A DNA stretch of 64,000 nucleotides, taken from the NCBI GenBank assembly GCA_944368925.1, contig CALVXG010000003.1, positions 124,001 through 188,000 of the forward strand. Direction: 5' to 3'. Position numbers and translations under genes: made by a program. Below the pieces are notes generated by a model, which was given only the letters and a program-made list of their open reading frames with translations, searched no databases and was not told the origin of the DNA. How positions within the stretch are numbered: the stretch's first letter is position 1; each line of letters begins with the position of its first letter. Of the stretch, positions 42,663 to 50,743 are shown piece after piece. This DNA is from an uncultured Clostridia bacterium. Lineage in GTDB: Bacteria > Bacillota > Clostridia > Christensenellales > Borkfalkiaceae.

Positions 42663-44525
42663 TTACGCCGCTTTTCCGAACGCGCCGTAATAATGCTGTC
42701 CTTCCACGTTCGTGTTCGCAAAATCGTACTTGAGCATGGTCTCCAGCGTCTTTGCGTTGCTGAACAGCGCCGTGTTCGTCGGAACAAACACTTTCGCATT
42801 CTCATACCCTGTCTGCGCCGCAAGATCCGACGCAAATCCCGGATCCGCCGAAATATAATTCTGCTCGCCGATCTCGTCGCGCATATACGCTTCGAATGCA
42901 TCCCCGAATCCGTAATAAACGTTGTTGTCAATGTAGTAGGACGCCGTGAATTCCATCGCAAACCGCGCTGAATTCTCCTGTCTGCTGAAAAAGATATTAT
43001 TGGAAAAATTAAAGTTTTCGCCCGGTATTCTCGTTCCGCCGAAATCTTTTGAATCGACGATCTTCTCGTTTTCGATAATACCGCTCTTGATCACCGTGTT
43101 GTTCTCAAACCATATATCGCGCACCGGCCCGCTCAGTATGAGATCCGCCACGTCGTTGTCCGCAAACACGTTGTTGCGAACGATGACGTTCGACCAATCG
43201 GAAAATTTCTTTTCAATGATGGGCAGCCCGTCTTCGTCCAGAACGAGATTCCCGTCCTTATCGTACTGCGCAATGTTCGTGGACGTATGACAGCAGAGCA
43301 GTCCGCCGCCGTCATTGTGATGGCTGTAATTGTACTGGAACAGAATGTTCGAGTTTCCGATATCGATATCGAATCCCTGCCCGTCGTAACCCGTATGGGT
43401 GTACGCCGCTTCGTTGTACTGGAATACGAGATCCTTACACGAATGCGACCAGATCGCCGCACAGTAATAATTTGCCCTGCCCAGGTACTGCGCATGATAG
43501 CAGGTATTGTATTCGATGAATCCGCCCACGGTCACGCCCAGAATGATCCCGTCGCCGCCCGTATGCGAGAGATAATTGCCGCGGATGTTGACGTTGGAAT
43601 GATGGAACCAGTTTGTTTCGTCGTCATAATACGGATTTCTGCCCCAGTCTACGCCCGGACGCTGCGCCCAGTTGGAAAATACCCAGATCCCCGTGCGTGC
43701 CACCCGCTCGATGCGGTTGTTGTCGATCCACACGTTTTCGTACCAGCTTGCACCCTTCGCTTTGGGCGTATCCGCTTCGAATATGATGCCGCCGCAGTTG
43801 TATGAAAACCTGCCGTTCGGACAGATCTCCTGCACCGTTGCCGAATCAGGCATTTCATCCCCTTCCGGCAGCGTGATGCCTTCCAGATTGTAGTTGATGT
43901 CGTGCACATAACAATCGGATACGACAACGTTTTTCATCGCTCCGCCCTTATTGGTCGTGACGTGGATACCGCGATACCCCAAAGGCGACGTGCATTCCAG
44001 ATAGCTTACGCGGATATTGCCGCTCTTGATCTCCGCACAGTTCCCAAGTTCCGGCCCGACAATCCTGACGTATTGGTTCTCCTCCGTCTGTCCGTAGACA
44101 CTGACGATGAGCGGAGATTCCTCCGCCGCGTTGAACCCTGTCATCGTGAACGTATCGTTTTCGTATTCGCTCCCCGCCTTGAACAGGATCTTCGTCGGCA
44201 CATCTTCTTCCACTGCCGAAATCAGCCTCTCCGCTTCGGAAAGCGTCTTTTTCGGAGCCGATTCGCTCAGACCGCTGTTCGAATCACTTCCGTTTTCGGA
44301 ATCAAAATAATACACCGTATATTCGATTTGCTGCGAAATTTCCGGATAATCGGGCGATTTCACTTTGTCGACATACTCTGTCGTGATCGGCGTCACGATA
44401 TCCCCCGTGCCGGGATCGTTCGGATCGTCCCCGTTGTCCGGATCGGTTGCGGGCGTACAGGCCGCCGTTCCGAAAAGCAGGCACACGGCCAGCATCCCGC
44501 TCAGGATCTTGCTGAATAATTTCAT
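42663..44525 (-). CDS. Right-handed parallel beta-helix lipoprotein
   Basis: This 620-residue exported lipoprotein (lipobox GTAAC, Cys23) has a Pro/Asp-rich linker and then a beta-helix typical of polysaccharide lyases and related proteins. An NGSDSNSGLSESAPKKTLSEA start (about residues 78-98, positions given) precedes repeated NVxIxxN-type rungs with Asn ladders (NNRIERV, VNIRGNYLSHT, NILFQYNYSHHNDGG, VIVRNNVFADND). A catalytic triad could not be assigned. Genes of this type next to solute-binding proteins often encode glycan-active or glycan-binding surface proteins. GGGGAGG lies 5 bases upstream. Confidence 0.78.
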   Translation of the reverse strand: MKLFSKILSGMLAVCLLFGTAACTPATDPDNGDDPNDPGTGDIVTPITTEYVDKVKSPDYPEISQQIEYTVYYFDSENGSDSNSGLSESAPKKTLSEAERLISAVEEDVPTKILFKAGSEYENDTFTMTGFNAAEESPLIVSVYGQTEENQYVRIVGPELGNCAEIKSGNIRVSYLECTSPLGYRGIHVTTNKGGAMKNVVVSDCYVHDINYNLEGITLPEGDEMPDSATVQEICPNGRFSYNCGGIIFEADTPKAKGASWYENVWIDNNRIERVARTGIWVFSNWAQRPGVDWGRNPYYDDETNWFHHSNVNIRGNYLSHTGGDGIILGVTVGGFIEYNTCYHAQYLGRANYYCAAIWSHSCKDLVFQYNEAAYTHTGYDGQGFDIDIGNSNILFQYNYSHHNDGGGLLCCHTSTNIAQYDKDGNLVLDEDGLPIIEKKFSDWSNVIVRNNVFADNDVADLILSGPVRDIWFENNTVIKSGIIENEKIVDSKDFGGTRIPGENFNFSNNIFFSRQENSARFAMEFTASYYIDNNVYYGFGDAFEAYMRDEIGEQNYISADPGFASDLAAQTGYENAKVFVPTNTALFSNAKTLETMLKYDFANTNVEGQHYYGAFGKAA

Positions 44526-44552
44526 ATTTCCTCCCCAATGAATAAATAGATT

Positions 44553-45041
44553 TCAGGCGCTTTGCGCCGCGCTCTTCCCAACCCGCTCCCCGCGGTTGGG
44601 CATAAACATAAACAGGAACGGCACGGTTACGAACAATGCGCACACCAGCCAGTCCAGACGAAAACTCGCGCGGAACAAAAACAGAATCCGCACCGCCGAA
44701 AATACCGTCGCGAGCCAAAACACTACCATACTGAATGCCGCCGGCACCCACATGACCTGCACGAGCGGCGCACTGTCGTCCGCCGCCAGGTGTGCCAGTC
44801 CCCAATAAGCATACACCGTCGCAAACAAGCATACGATCACAAGTTTTACCACAAGCTTTCCCATGCTCCTGACGCGGATCCCGCATACGCTGAACCCGCC
44901 CGTTATGCGGTCGACAAAAAAGAAGGAAACAAACGGGATCAGGCACAACCCGTATCTTTGCATCCCGCTCTTTTTTGCCAGAACCGTCACTCCCACGGAA
45001 TAAATTTCCATGTACACCAGAAAGACGATCCACGCCGTCAT
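44553..45041 (-). CDS. Small multi-pass membrane protein
   Basis: This 162-residue protein has about four to five predicted transmembrane helices (near residues 3-22, 30-48, 62-82, 95-120 and 128-150) and ends in a short basic/Ala-rich tail. The start ATG overlaps the stop codon of the solute-binding protein gene by 4 bases (ATGA), so its translation is coupled to it. I do not recognise the family. Its place next to an LplB/LplC-type transporter suggests an accessory role in the same system. Confidence 0.6.
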   Translation of the reverse strand: MTAWIVFLVYMEIYSVGVTVLAKKSGMQRYGLCLIPFVSFFFVDRITGGFSVCGIRVRSMGKLVVKLVIVCLFATVYAYWGLAHLAADDSAPLVQVMWVPAAFSMVVFWLATVFSAVRILFLFRASFRLDWLVCALFVTVPFLFMFMPNRGERVGKSAAQSA

Positions 45042-46714
45042 TGCAGTTCCAGCTCCCTCTGTGCCTTCATGGTCTTGTACTGCGTCGTGTAATATTCCTG
45101 CACTTCCAGCGTCGCGCGGTTGTACGCCGAAGCAACCGAATCAAAGACCGTAACCCCTCCCGACGTAAGCGACAAAGGATCCGTCTTTCCTGTCCAAGCG
45201 TCCACCGCCATCTGGTACAGCGTCGCACCCGCATTCGCCACGATCGTGTTGTAACTGTCCGTCGATACAAACATATAATCCATTACGTCGTTGTCAATGT
45301 AGTTTTCAGGATTGCCCGCTATATCGTTGATCCAATGCAGCTCCTCTTCCGAATACCCGTCATAGATCAGGTTGCTCATGTTCTGGTTTTCCACCAGCGT
45401 CAGAATCCCCGAATAGGGCGCTTCCGTCGCATAACTCTCCTTTCCCTCCGGATAGGAATACGTCCCGTCGCCGTTGTTGATCCAATGCTCACCTTCCACA
45501 CCGTAACGGCAGAGATTGTAATTCTCCTCGCTCGCATACACCCAGTTCAGAAAGCCCATGATCTCCTTTACATACTTGCTCGATCCCGTGATCGCCGCCG
45601 CAAAGGTCGCCGTCGGGTTGCGCATGAACCCTTTCTGATCGTCCGGACTGTCCTTGTGCGCTTTCAGCGGGCCCAATACCGTGAATTCTGCGTCCGGATC
45701 GTTATTTTTCGTCATCCGCGCCACTTTGATCAGGTGCTGAATGGTAGGATCAAGCACAAATACGCCAGTCTTGCCCGAAATAAAGATGGATTCCCCTTCT
45801 TCCAAAAGAATGGAATTTCCGTCCTTTGAGATCACGCCCGTCGTCGCCCATTCGTATTCGAGAGCAAGCACATCTTTGTAAGCCTGCGTACTCCCGCCCG
45901 TCATGATCAATTCTTTGCCGTTCTCTTCCACGAGCGCGCTGGAAAAATACCCCGCGTCGCCGTATGCGCCCAGCGTCAGTACCTTTTCCAGATCCCACGC
46001 CGCGCCCGTCACCGCATAACTGCTGCCCGTGATCGCGTTCATCGCGCGGCACATGTCCGCAAACGTGTCCAGATTATCCACAAGTTCGTACGTTTTTCCG
46101 TCCTTGAAAGGCGTTCCCGCTTTTGCAGGATCGTCCGTGTACCCGCACGCTTCCATGTAATCCTTGCGCACAAGGATCCCGAATTTGTACGGACTGATCA
46201 CCGAAGGGATCCCCACGACGTCATTTTTTACCGTCGTCATGCAATTCAACGGCGCACCTTTCACCGCTTCGTATAAATTCGGGGCGTAATCATAGATCGC
46301 ATCATACAGATTGTAGTGCGAATCTTCTCCTTTCAGTTTGTCGTCCACTCCCTGTCCGCCGCGCGTGTGCGAGATTACTATATCCACCTGCGACCCCGCC
46401 GCAAGCTCACTCGCAAGTTTTGTCTGCATATCCTCGCCCAGGTACGCGATCTCAAAATCCAAAGATTTCCCCGTATCCTCCCAATAGGCGTTCTCAATGT
46501 ATTCGATCACTTCTGTCTCTTTGCTTCCCGCAACCCACGAAAATTCGCTGGATCCGCCCGCATAGATAACTATTTTCGTCCCCGCAGGACGGTTTACGTT
46601 CGTGTTGCCTCCGCCGCCTCCGTTTTCAGTCGTCCTGTTTCCGCACCCCGCGCACGCAAACAACATCGCAAAGGACAACACCCCGGCAAGAATTGCCGCC
46701 GCCGTTTTTTTCAT
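45038..46714 (-). CDS. Extracellular sugar-binding lipoprotein of an ABC importer
   Basis: This 558-residue family-1-type solute-binding protein has a lipoprotein signal (lipobox CAGC, Cys24), a Gly/Asn-rich linker and the two-lobed binding fold (KIVIYAGGSSEFSW at the N-lobe start). A fairly large size and a C-terminal region ending in a helix match LipO/YtcQ-type proteins that pair with LplB and LplC permeases. The ATG at 46714 is preceded by AAGGAG at 7 bases. The start further upstream at 46828 is discarded for lack of a signal peptide. The ligand is probably an oligosaccharide. Confidence 0.88.
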   Translation of the reverse strand: MKKTAAAILAGVLSFAMLFACAGCGNRTTENGGGGGNTNVNRPAGTKIVIYAGGSSEFSWVAGSKETEVIEYIENAYWEDTGKSLDFEIAYLGEDMQTKLASELAAGSQVDIVISHTRGGQGVDDKLKGEDSHYNLYDAIYDYAPNLYEAVKGAPLNCMTTVKNDVVGIPSVISPYKFGILVRKDYMEACGYTDDPAKAGTPFKDGKTYELVDNLDTFADMCRAMNAITGSSYAVTGAAWDLEKVLTLGAYGDAGYFSSALVEENGKELIMTGGSTQAYKDVLALEYEWATTGVISKDGNSILLEEGESIFISGKTGVFVLDPTIQHLIKVARMTKNNDPDAEFTVLGPLKAHKDSPDDQKGFMRNPTATFAAAITGSSKYVKEIMGFLNWVYASEENYNLCRYGVEGEHWINNGDGTYSYPEGKESYATEAPYSGILTLVENQNMSNLIYDGYSEEELHWINDIAGNPENYIDNDVMDYMFVSTDSYNTIVANAGATLYQMAVDAWTGKTDPLSLTSGGVTVFDSVASAYNRATLEVQEYYTTQYKTMKAQRELELQ

Positions 46715-46805
46715 TGTTTTTCTCCTTATCCGAAATTTATTTCCGCAACGTACAGGCATGGATACAAATCTCCGCCCGACGTTTCTTTGATTCCAACCCT
46801 CGGTT

Positions 46806-47684
46806 TCAGCCTTTGACCGACCCTGCAATCAGTCCCGACGCAAAATATTTATGCAGGACGGGCGAAAGCACGACCAGAGGCAGAACGATGATGACAATGC
46901 CCGCATTTTTCGCCGTAATGAGCGGCGCATTGGTGATCGATCCCGTGGAAGAGCTGCCGTAGAGCGTCTGCATATCCTGCAGCATCTGTCTCAGAACGTA
47001 CTGCGCCGTCCACAGCGATTTGTTCGTCGCGCCCAGGTACAACAGCGAAGGCAGCCATTCGTTCCATTTTCCGACGAACGTCATGATTCCGATCGTGAAC
47101 ATCATGGGCATCGAAAGCGGAATGAAGATTTTTACCAAAAGCTGCAGATCGTTCGCGCCGTCCAGATACGCCGCTTCTTCCAGCGCCTCGGGGATCCCGT
47201 AAAAATAATTGCGCAGCAGAAGAATGCTGTATGTGGAGGCGACGCCAGGCAGGATCAGCGCCCAGATCGTATCGTAGATCCCGACTCCGCGAATGATAAG
47301 GTAAGTCGGTATCGTACCGCCGCTGAAAAACATTGTGATCATCAAAAACACGTTGAAAAACTTTCTGCCCACCAGATATTTTTTGGAAAGCGCATATGCC
47401 GCCGCCGTGCATACGATCACAGATAACGCCGCCGCCGTGAACGAAGTAAGCAGGGAGATACCCAGCGAACGGATAAAAATATCGCTCATCCCGAACAGAA
47501 ATATGTAGCCGGCAAAGGTAAATCCCTGAAACCAGAGGGAAATTCCGTTCGACTGCACCTGCAGATTTTCGCTCAGCGATGTCGTAAGAATGATCCAGAA
47601 CGGAAGAATGAACACCGCTACCAGCAATGCCATGATACATCCGTTTACGACGGAAAACGCGTCGATTTTTCTGAGCCTTGCCAT
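46806..47684 (-). CDS. Sugar ABC transporter permease, LplC/YtcP type
   Basis: This 292-residue permease has six predicted helices and the EAA loop EALEEAAYLDGANDLQLLVK near residues 185-204, ending in IPLSMP. It begins with an ATG that overlaps the preceding stop codon by one base (TAATG). It forms the second half of the translocation pore with the LplB-type permease. The ATPase is not encoded here and is presumably a shared MsmK-like protein. Confidence 0.92.
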   Translation of the reverse strand: MARLRKIDAFSVVNGCIMALLVAVFILPFWIILTTSLSENLQVQSNGISLWFQGFTFAGYIFLFGMSDIFIRSLGISLLTSFTAAALSVIVCTAAAYALSKKYLVGRKFFNVFLMITMFFSGGTIPTYLIIRGVGIYDTIWALILPGVASTYSILLLRNYFYGIPEALEEAAYLDGANDLQLLVKIFIPLSMPMMFTIGIMTFVGKWNEWLPSLLYLGATNKSLWTAQYVLRQMLQDMQTLYGSSSTGSITNAPLITAKNAGIVIIVLPLVVLSPVLHKYFASGLIAGSVKG

Positions 47685-48679
47685 TACAGTATCCCCTCAT
47701 TGTCCGAGTTTTTCGCGACGCGGTTCGCCATCAGCACCAACACCATGCCGATCAGCCCGCGCAGAAGGCTGTACGCCGTCGCTTTGGAATACTGACTCCC
47801 GCCGATGATCGCCTCGTATTCGAGCGTGCCGACCACCCTGGTCACATTGTTGAGCGATTGCGATCCGTTGACCATCGCCAGAATCTGATCGTAATTGTCC
47901 GACATGATCCCGCCGACATCCAGAATGATCTGCAGCATGATCACGTTCATGATCCCGGGCAGCGTTACCGTCACCATCTGACGGAACCGTCCGCCTCCGT
48001 CGATCACGCAGGCATCGTACAGCTCTTCGTCGATCGAACCGAGGCTCGACATATATATCAGCGTCGACCAGCCCATCCCCTTCCAAAGCGAGGAGATGGT
48101 CAGGATCGCCCACCAGTATTTCTCTTCCGAATACCAGGTGATCGGTTCCTTGCCGAATGCCGCCAATACCTGGTTGAGTATGCCGCCGTCCACCGCAAAC
48201 AAATTGTACGACATACCGCCGATCGAGATCCAGGAAATAAAGTACGGTACGTACGCCACCGCCTGCACAAATCCGCGCGCACGGCGGTTATGGATCTCAC
48301 GCAGCAAAAGCGTAAAGATCAGTATGATCGGAAAGTTCGTACAGATCCGGATCAGGGATATGTAGATCGTATTGCGGAATTCAAGATAACTCGCACTCTC
48401 GGGATCGAACAGGATTTTATAGAACATTTTGAACCCGATAAACTCACTCCCGAATACCCCTTCCAGCAGGCGGTAGTCCTGAAACGCAATGATCACGCCG
48501 AACATCGGCGCATAACAGAAAATACAGATCAGAACGATCGCCGGCAGGAGCAGAAGATACAGCATCTTGTGCCGCACGATACCCTGCCACGTCTTTCCCG
48601 TCAGGAATGCATGCACTCCCGTACGGAACGGGCCGCGACGCACTGACTTGACAAGACGATCAGTTTTCTCCGTTTCCAT
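47684..48679 (-). CDS. Sugar ABC transporter permease, LplB type
   Basis: This 331-residue permease with six helices has LplB-family features: the MLYLLLLPAIVLICIFCYAPMFG first helix (about residues 38-60), GFKMFYKIL, and the EAA-type loop SIDEELYDACVIDGGGRFRQM near residues 210-230. The ATG at 48679 has AAGGAGG about 9 bases upstream. It overlaps the preceding gene by 20 bases and the next by 1, so the transporter genes are tightly coupled. Confidence 0.92.
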   Translation of the reverse strand: METEKTDRLVKSVRRGPFRTGVHAFLTGKTWQGIVRHKMLYLLLLPAIVLICIFCYAPMFGVIIAFQDYRLLEGVFGSEFIGFKMFYKILFDPESASYLEFRNTIYISLIRICTNFPIILIFTLLLREIHNRRARGFVQAVAYVPYFISWISIGGMSYNLFAVDGGILNQVLAAFGKEPITWYSEEKYWWAILTISSLWKGMGWSTLIYMSSLGSIDEELYDACVIDGGGRFRQMVTVTLPGIMNVIMLQIILDVGGIMSDNYDQILAMVNGSQSLNNVTRVVGTLEYEAIIGGSQYSKATAYSLLRGLIGMVLVLMANRVAKNSDNEGIL

Positions 48680-49625
48680 TCTCTTTTCCCTCCTTGCTCT
48701 GCCCCTCACTTTGCAGTATTTTCAGCCCCGCACGGCGGAAATAAACATACACCGCAACGCATAGTCCCACCACGACCGCCGCCGCGATCCCGATCAGCCA
48801 GTACACCGCAGGATCGACATCCTGATCAAAAACTATATACCCGACCAGCATACTCACCGCTTCGTTCGTCACTTCCGCTTCGAATTTTTCTGTGCCGTTT
48901 TCGTCCACAACCAGCTTGTTGCGCAGTACCGTCGCATTGACTTCGCCCGGAAATACTTCGAACGTGTTTCCGCTCAGCAGGTTCACGTTCCCGCCGTACG
49001 CGCGTATCTGCCCCGGCACCGTCACCTCCGCCCGCGTCAGACCCTCCAGCCCGAACAGACGGAACAGCAGCATCTTCGCATTCCCCGCCGACGCGCGGCC
49101 TTCCGCCACAAACGCTTCCAGCTCTGTTGCTTCTCCCGCCGCCGTGTACGGCGAGATCCGCTCCGTCGTCGACCGCGGCACCGTGATCTGCCCCAGCACT
49201 CCGTCAAAATGCGCCGAGACCGTGCAACTTAAATTGCCGCGGTCCAGCTTCTCCAAAAGCGCAAGAGATTCACTCCCTTCCGCTACGTACTCAGACCATC
49301 GCTCCAGATAAAAATCTCCGTTCAGCTTGATTTTGTCCAGCCGACGGAACCGCACCGTCACTTCATACCCCGTCTGCGTCTGCTCCACCGCTTCCGCCGT
49401 CAGCATGTCGTCGTCCCCCGATACCACGTTGAACCCGTACAGCGCTTCGTCCAGCTCCTCCCGAAATTCCGCGGGCGCAAGCTCGCTCTCAAACGTCAGC
49501 ACCGCGCTTCCCTTTCCGTTATAGCCGATCGCCGCGCTCCCTTCCGCACTGAATCCGTACCCCACCGCCAACAAGACCGGTACCATCATCAGCGCCAGAA
49601 ATTGACATACCCTCTTTATGCTCAT
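48660..49625 (-). CDS. Membrane-anchored extracellular protein of unknown function
   Basis: This 321-residue protein has an N-terminal signal peptide (about residues 4-25), a beta-rich extracytoplasmic domain (about 27-270) and a C-terminal transmembrane helix (about 275-298) followed by a charged tail (EGQSKEGKENGNGEN). Such a single-pass layout suits a membrane-bound accessory or sensor protein. It is the first gene of the transporter operon, which is unusual. The ATG at 49625 is chosen because GGGAG lies 9 bases upstream; an ATG at 49634 abuts the same element. No family recognised. Confidence 0.65.
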   Translation of the reverse strand: MSIKRVCQFLALMMVPVLLAVGYGFSAEGSAAIGYNGKGSAVLTFESELAPAEFREELDEALYGFNVVSGDDDMLTAEAVEQTQTGYEVTVRFRRLDKIKLNGDFYLERWSEYVAEGSESLALLEKLDRGNLSCTVSAHFDGVLGQITVPRSTTERISPYTAAGEATELEAFVAEGRASAGNAKMLLFRLFGLEGLTRAEVTVPGQIRAYGGNVNLLSGNTFEVFPGEVNATVLRNKLVVDENGTEKFEAEVTNEAVSMLVGYIVFDQDVDPAVYWLIGIAAAVVVGLCVAVYVYFRRAGLKILQSEGQSKEGKENGNGEN

Positions 49626-49671
49626 TCTCCTCATCTCCCGCCGTCGCTCGCTTTTTTTGCTTTCTTTTTGT

Positions 49672-49735
49672 ATTGTAACAGACAAAAATCGGAAAATCTA
49701 CTCCGTTCGTTATCGTAAAATTGCAAATTTTTGAC
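49672..49735 (-). promoter_or_regulatory. Activator-type promoter of the glycan operon, with upstream operator block
   Basis: On the minus strand the -10 is TACAAT (49677-49672) with a poor -35 TAGATT at 17 bp (49700-49695). From 49735 to 49697 lies a 39-base block: a GTCAAA-n-ATTTGCAATTT half with an inner AAATT-GCA-AATTT palindrome, then TAACG-nnn-GGAGTAGA. The same block occurs at 55236-55198, with the same 40-base gap to its -10. A weak -35 plus an upstream box is typical of AraC-type activation. Confidence 0.72.
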
Positions 49736-49753
49736 CTTTTTTCCGAATTTCCC

Positions 49754-49782
49754 TTGTTTTCACGCGCATTCTATTATATAAT
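49754..49782 (+). promoter_or_regulatory. Promoter of the AraC-family gene
   Basis: TTGTTT (49754-49759) and TATAAT (49777-49782) are 17 bases apart. The operator block of the divergent operon lies just upstream (49697-49735), so the regulator could also control its own gene. Confidence 0.7.
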
Positions 49783-49854
49783 AACATACAGACAGGCAAA
49801 AAACACTCTGTTTACATAAAAATTACCCTCTTAATTTAGTCTGAAGGTGTATCC

Positions 49855-50706
49855 ATGATCGAAAATTATACTTCCGAAACCGTGGCCAATTCCCCCTATA
49901 CCACTCTGCTGTTCAACCAGCACATTCCGCCGCACACTCACTTTTTCTGGGAATTTACCTATTCCGTCAACGGCACCGTCACAAATTACGTCAACGGCAC
50001 CCCCGTCGAATGCCACCCCTTTTCCAAAATCGTCCTCATTCAGCCTGGCGTGACCCACGAAATGATCCCCGTCGATCTGCCCGTGCAGGGCGCCGCGCCC
50101 CTCCAGCACCGCGATATCTACGTCACCGTCGACAAGATGAAAAAACTCTGTGCCATGCTCGACAAAAACCTCTACGCTACCCTCAGCCAGTCCCCCGTCA
50201 CCGTCATCGACACCATCAACGAAAACATGGAATCTTTCGAATACACACTCAATTACTTCAACGTTTACGAAAGTTCCTTTTCCAGCCACATGGATCTGTT
50301 CGACCAGCTGCACACCACCGTCGTCTTTCAGATCCTCGGAATTTTACTCAAACACAAGATCCGCCAGAAACGCGAATACCCCGACTGGATCGAAAATTTC
50401 TTCGACAACCTCAAATCCGAATCTTTTCTCTGCCGCGACGTGCAGGACATCATCCGCGATATCCATTACAGCCACGGCTATATCTGCCGCGAATTCAAAA
50501 AGAACGTCGGCAAAACCATGGTGCAATGCCTCAACGAGAGCCGCGTCGTCTACTCCACCATTCTGCTGATGGACAGCTCCCTCTCCGTGCTCGACATCGC
50601 CATGCGGCTCAACTACAACTCCCAGAGCGCCTACATCAACGCATTCAAAAAGGTATACCAGGTCTCGCCGCACCGCTGGCGCATGCGCGTGTTCGGCACC
50701 GCCTGA
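49855..50706 (+). CDS. AraC-family transcriptional regulator with cupin domain
   Basis: This 283-residue protein has an N-terminal cupin-like sugar-sensing domain (HIPPHTHFFWEFTY near residue 23, then VLIQPGVTHEMIP) and a C-terminal double helix-turn-helix (about 185-280): GYICREFKKNVGKTMVQCLN and SVLDIAMRLNYNSQSAYINAFKKVYQVSP (by position). It is divergent from the transporter operon and near the GH35/rhamnosidase operon. It is the best candidate for the activator of the two promoters that share an operator block. GAAGGTG lies 6 bases upstream of the ATG. Confidence 0.9.
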   Translation: MIENYTSETVANSPYTTLLFNQHIPPHTHFFWEFTYSVNGTVTNYVNGTPVECHPFSKIVLIQPGVTHEMIPVDLPVQGAAPLQHRDIYVTVDKMKKLCAMLDKNLYATLSQSPVTVIDTINENMESFEYTLNYFNVYESSFSSHMDLFDQLHTTVVFQILGILLKHKIRQKREYPDWIENFFDNLKSESFLCRDVQDIIRDIHYSHGYICREFKKNVGKTMVQCLNESRVVYSTILLMDSSLSVLDIAMRLNYNSQSAYINAFKKVYQVSPHRWRMRVFGTA

Positions 50707-50719
50707 AACGCGCACATCC

Positions 50720-50743
50720 GACCGCTTCGGCGGTCTTTTTTTT
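50720..50743 (+). terminator. Terminator of the AraC-family gene
   Basis: GACCGC-TTCG-GCGGTC (50720-50735) is a UUCG-type tetraloop hairpin, followed by eight T. Confidence 0.9.

Noticed and set aside
46715-46828. Earlier start for the solute-binding protein at 46828
   Set aside because: It would add 38 polar residues before the signal peptide, and the start at 46714 has AAGGAG at good spacing.
35307-49625. Missing ABC ATPase as evidence for a broken transporter
   Set aside because: LplB/LplC-type importers generally share an ATPase encoded elsewhere, so absence is normal.
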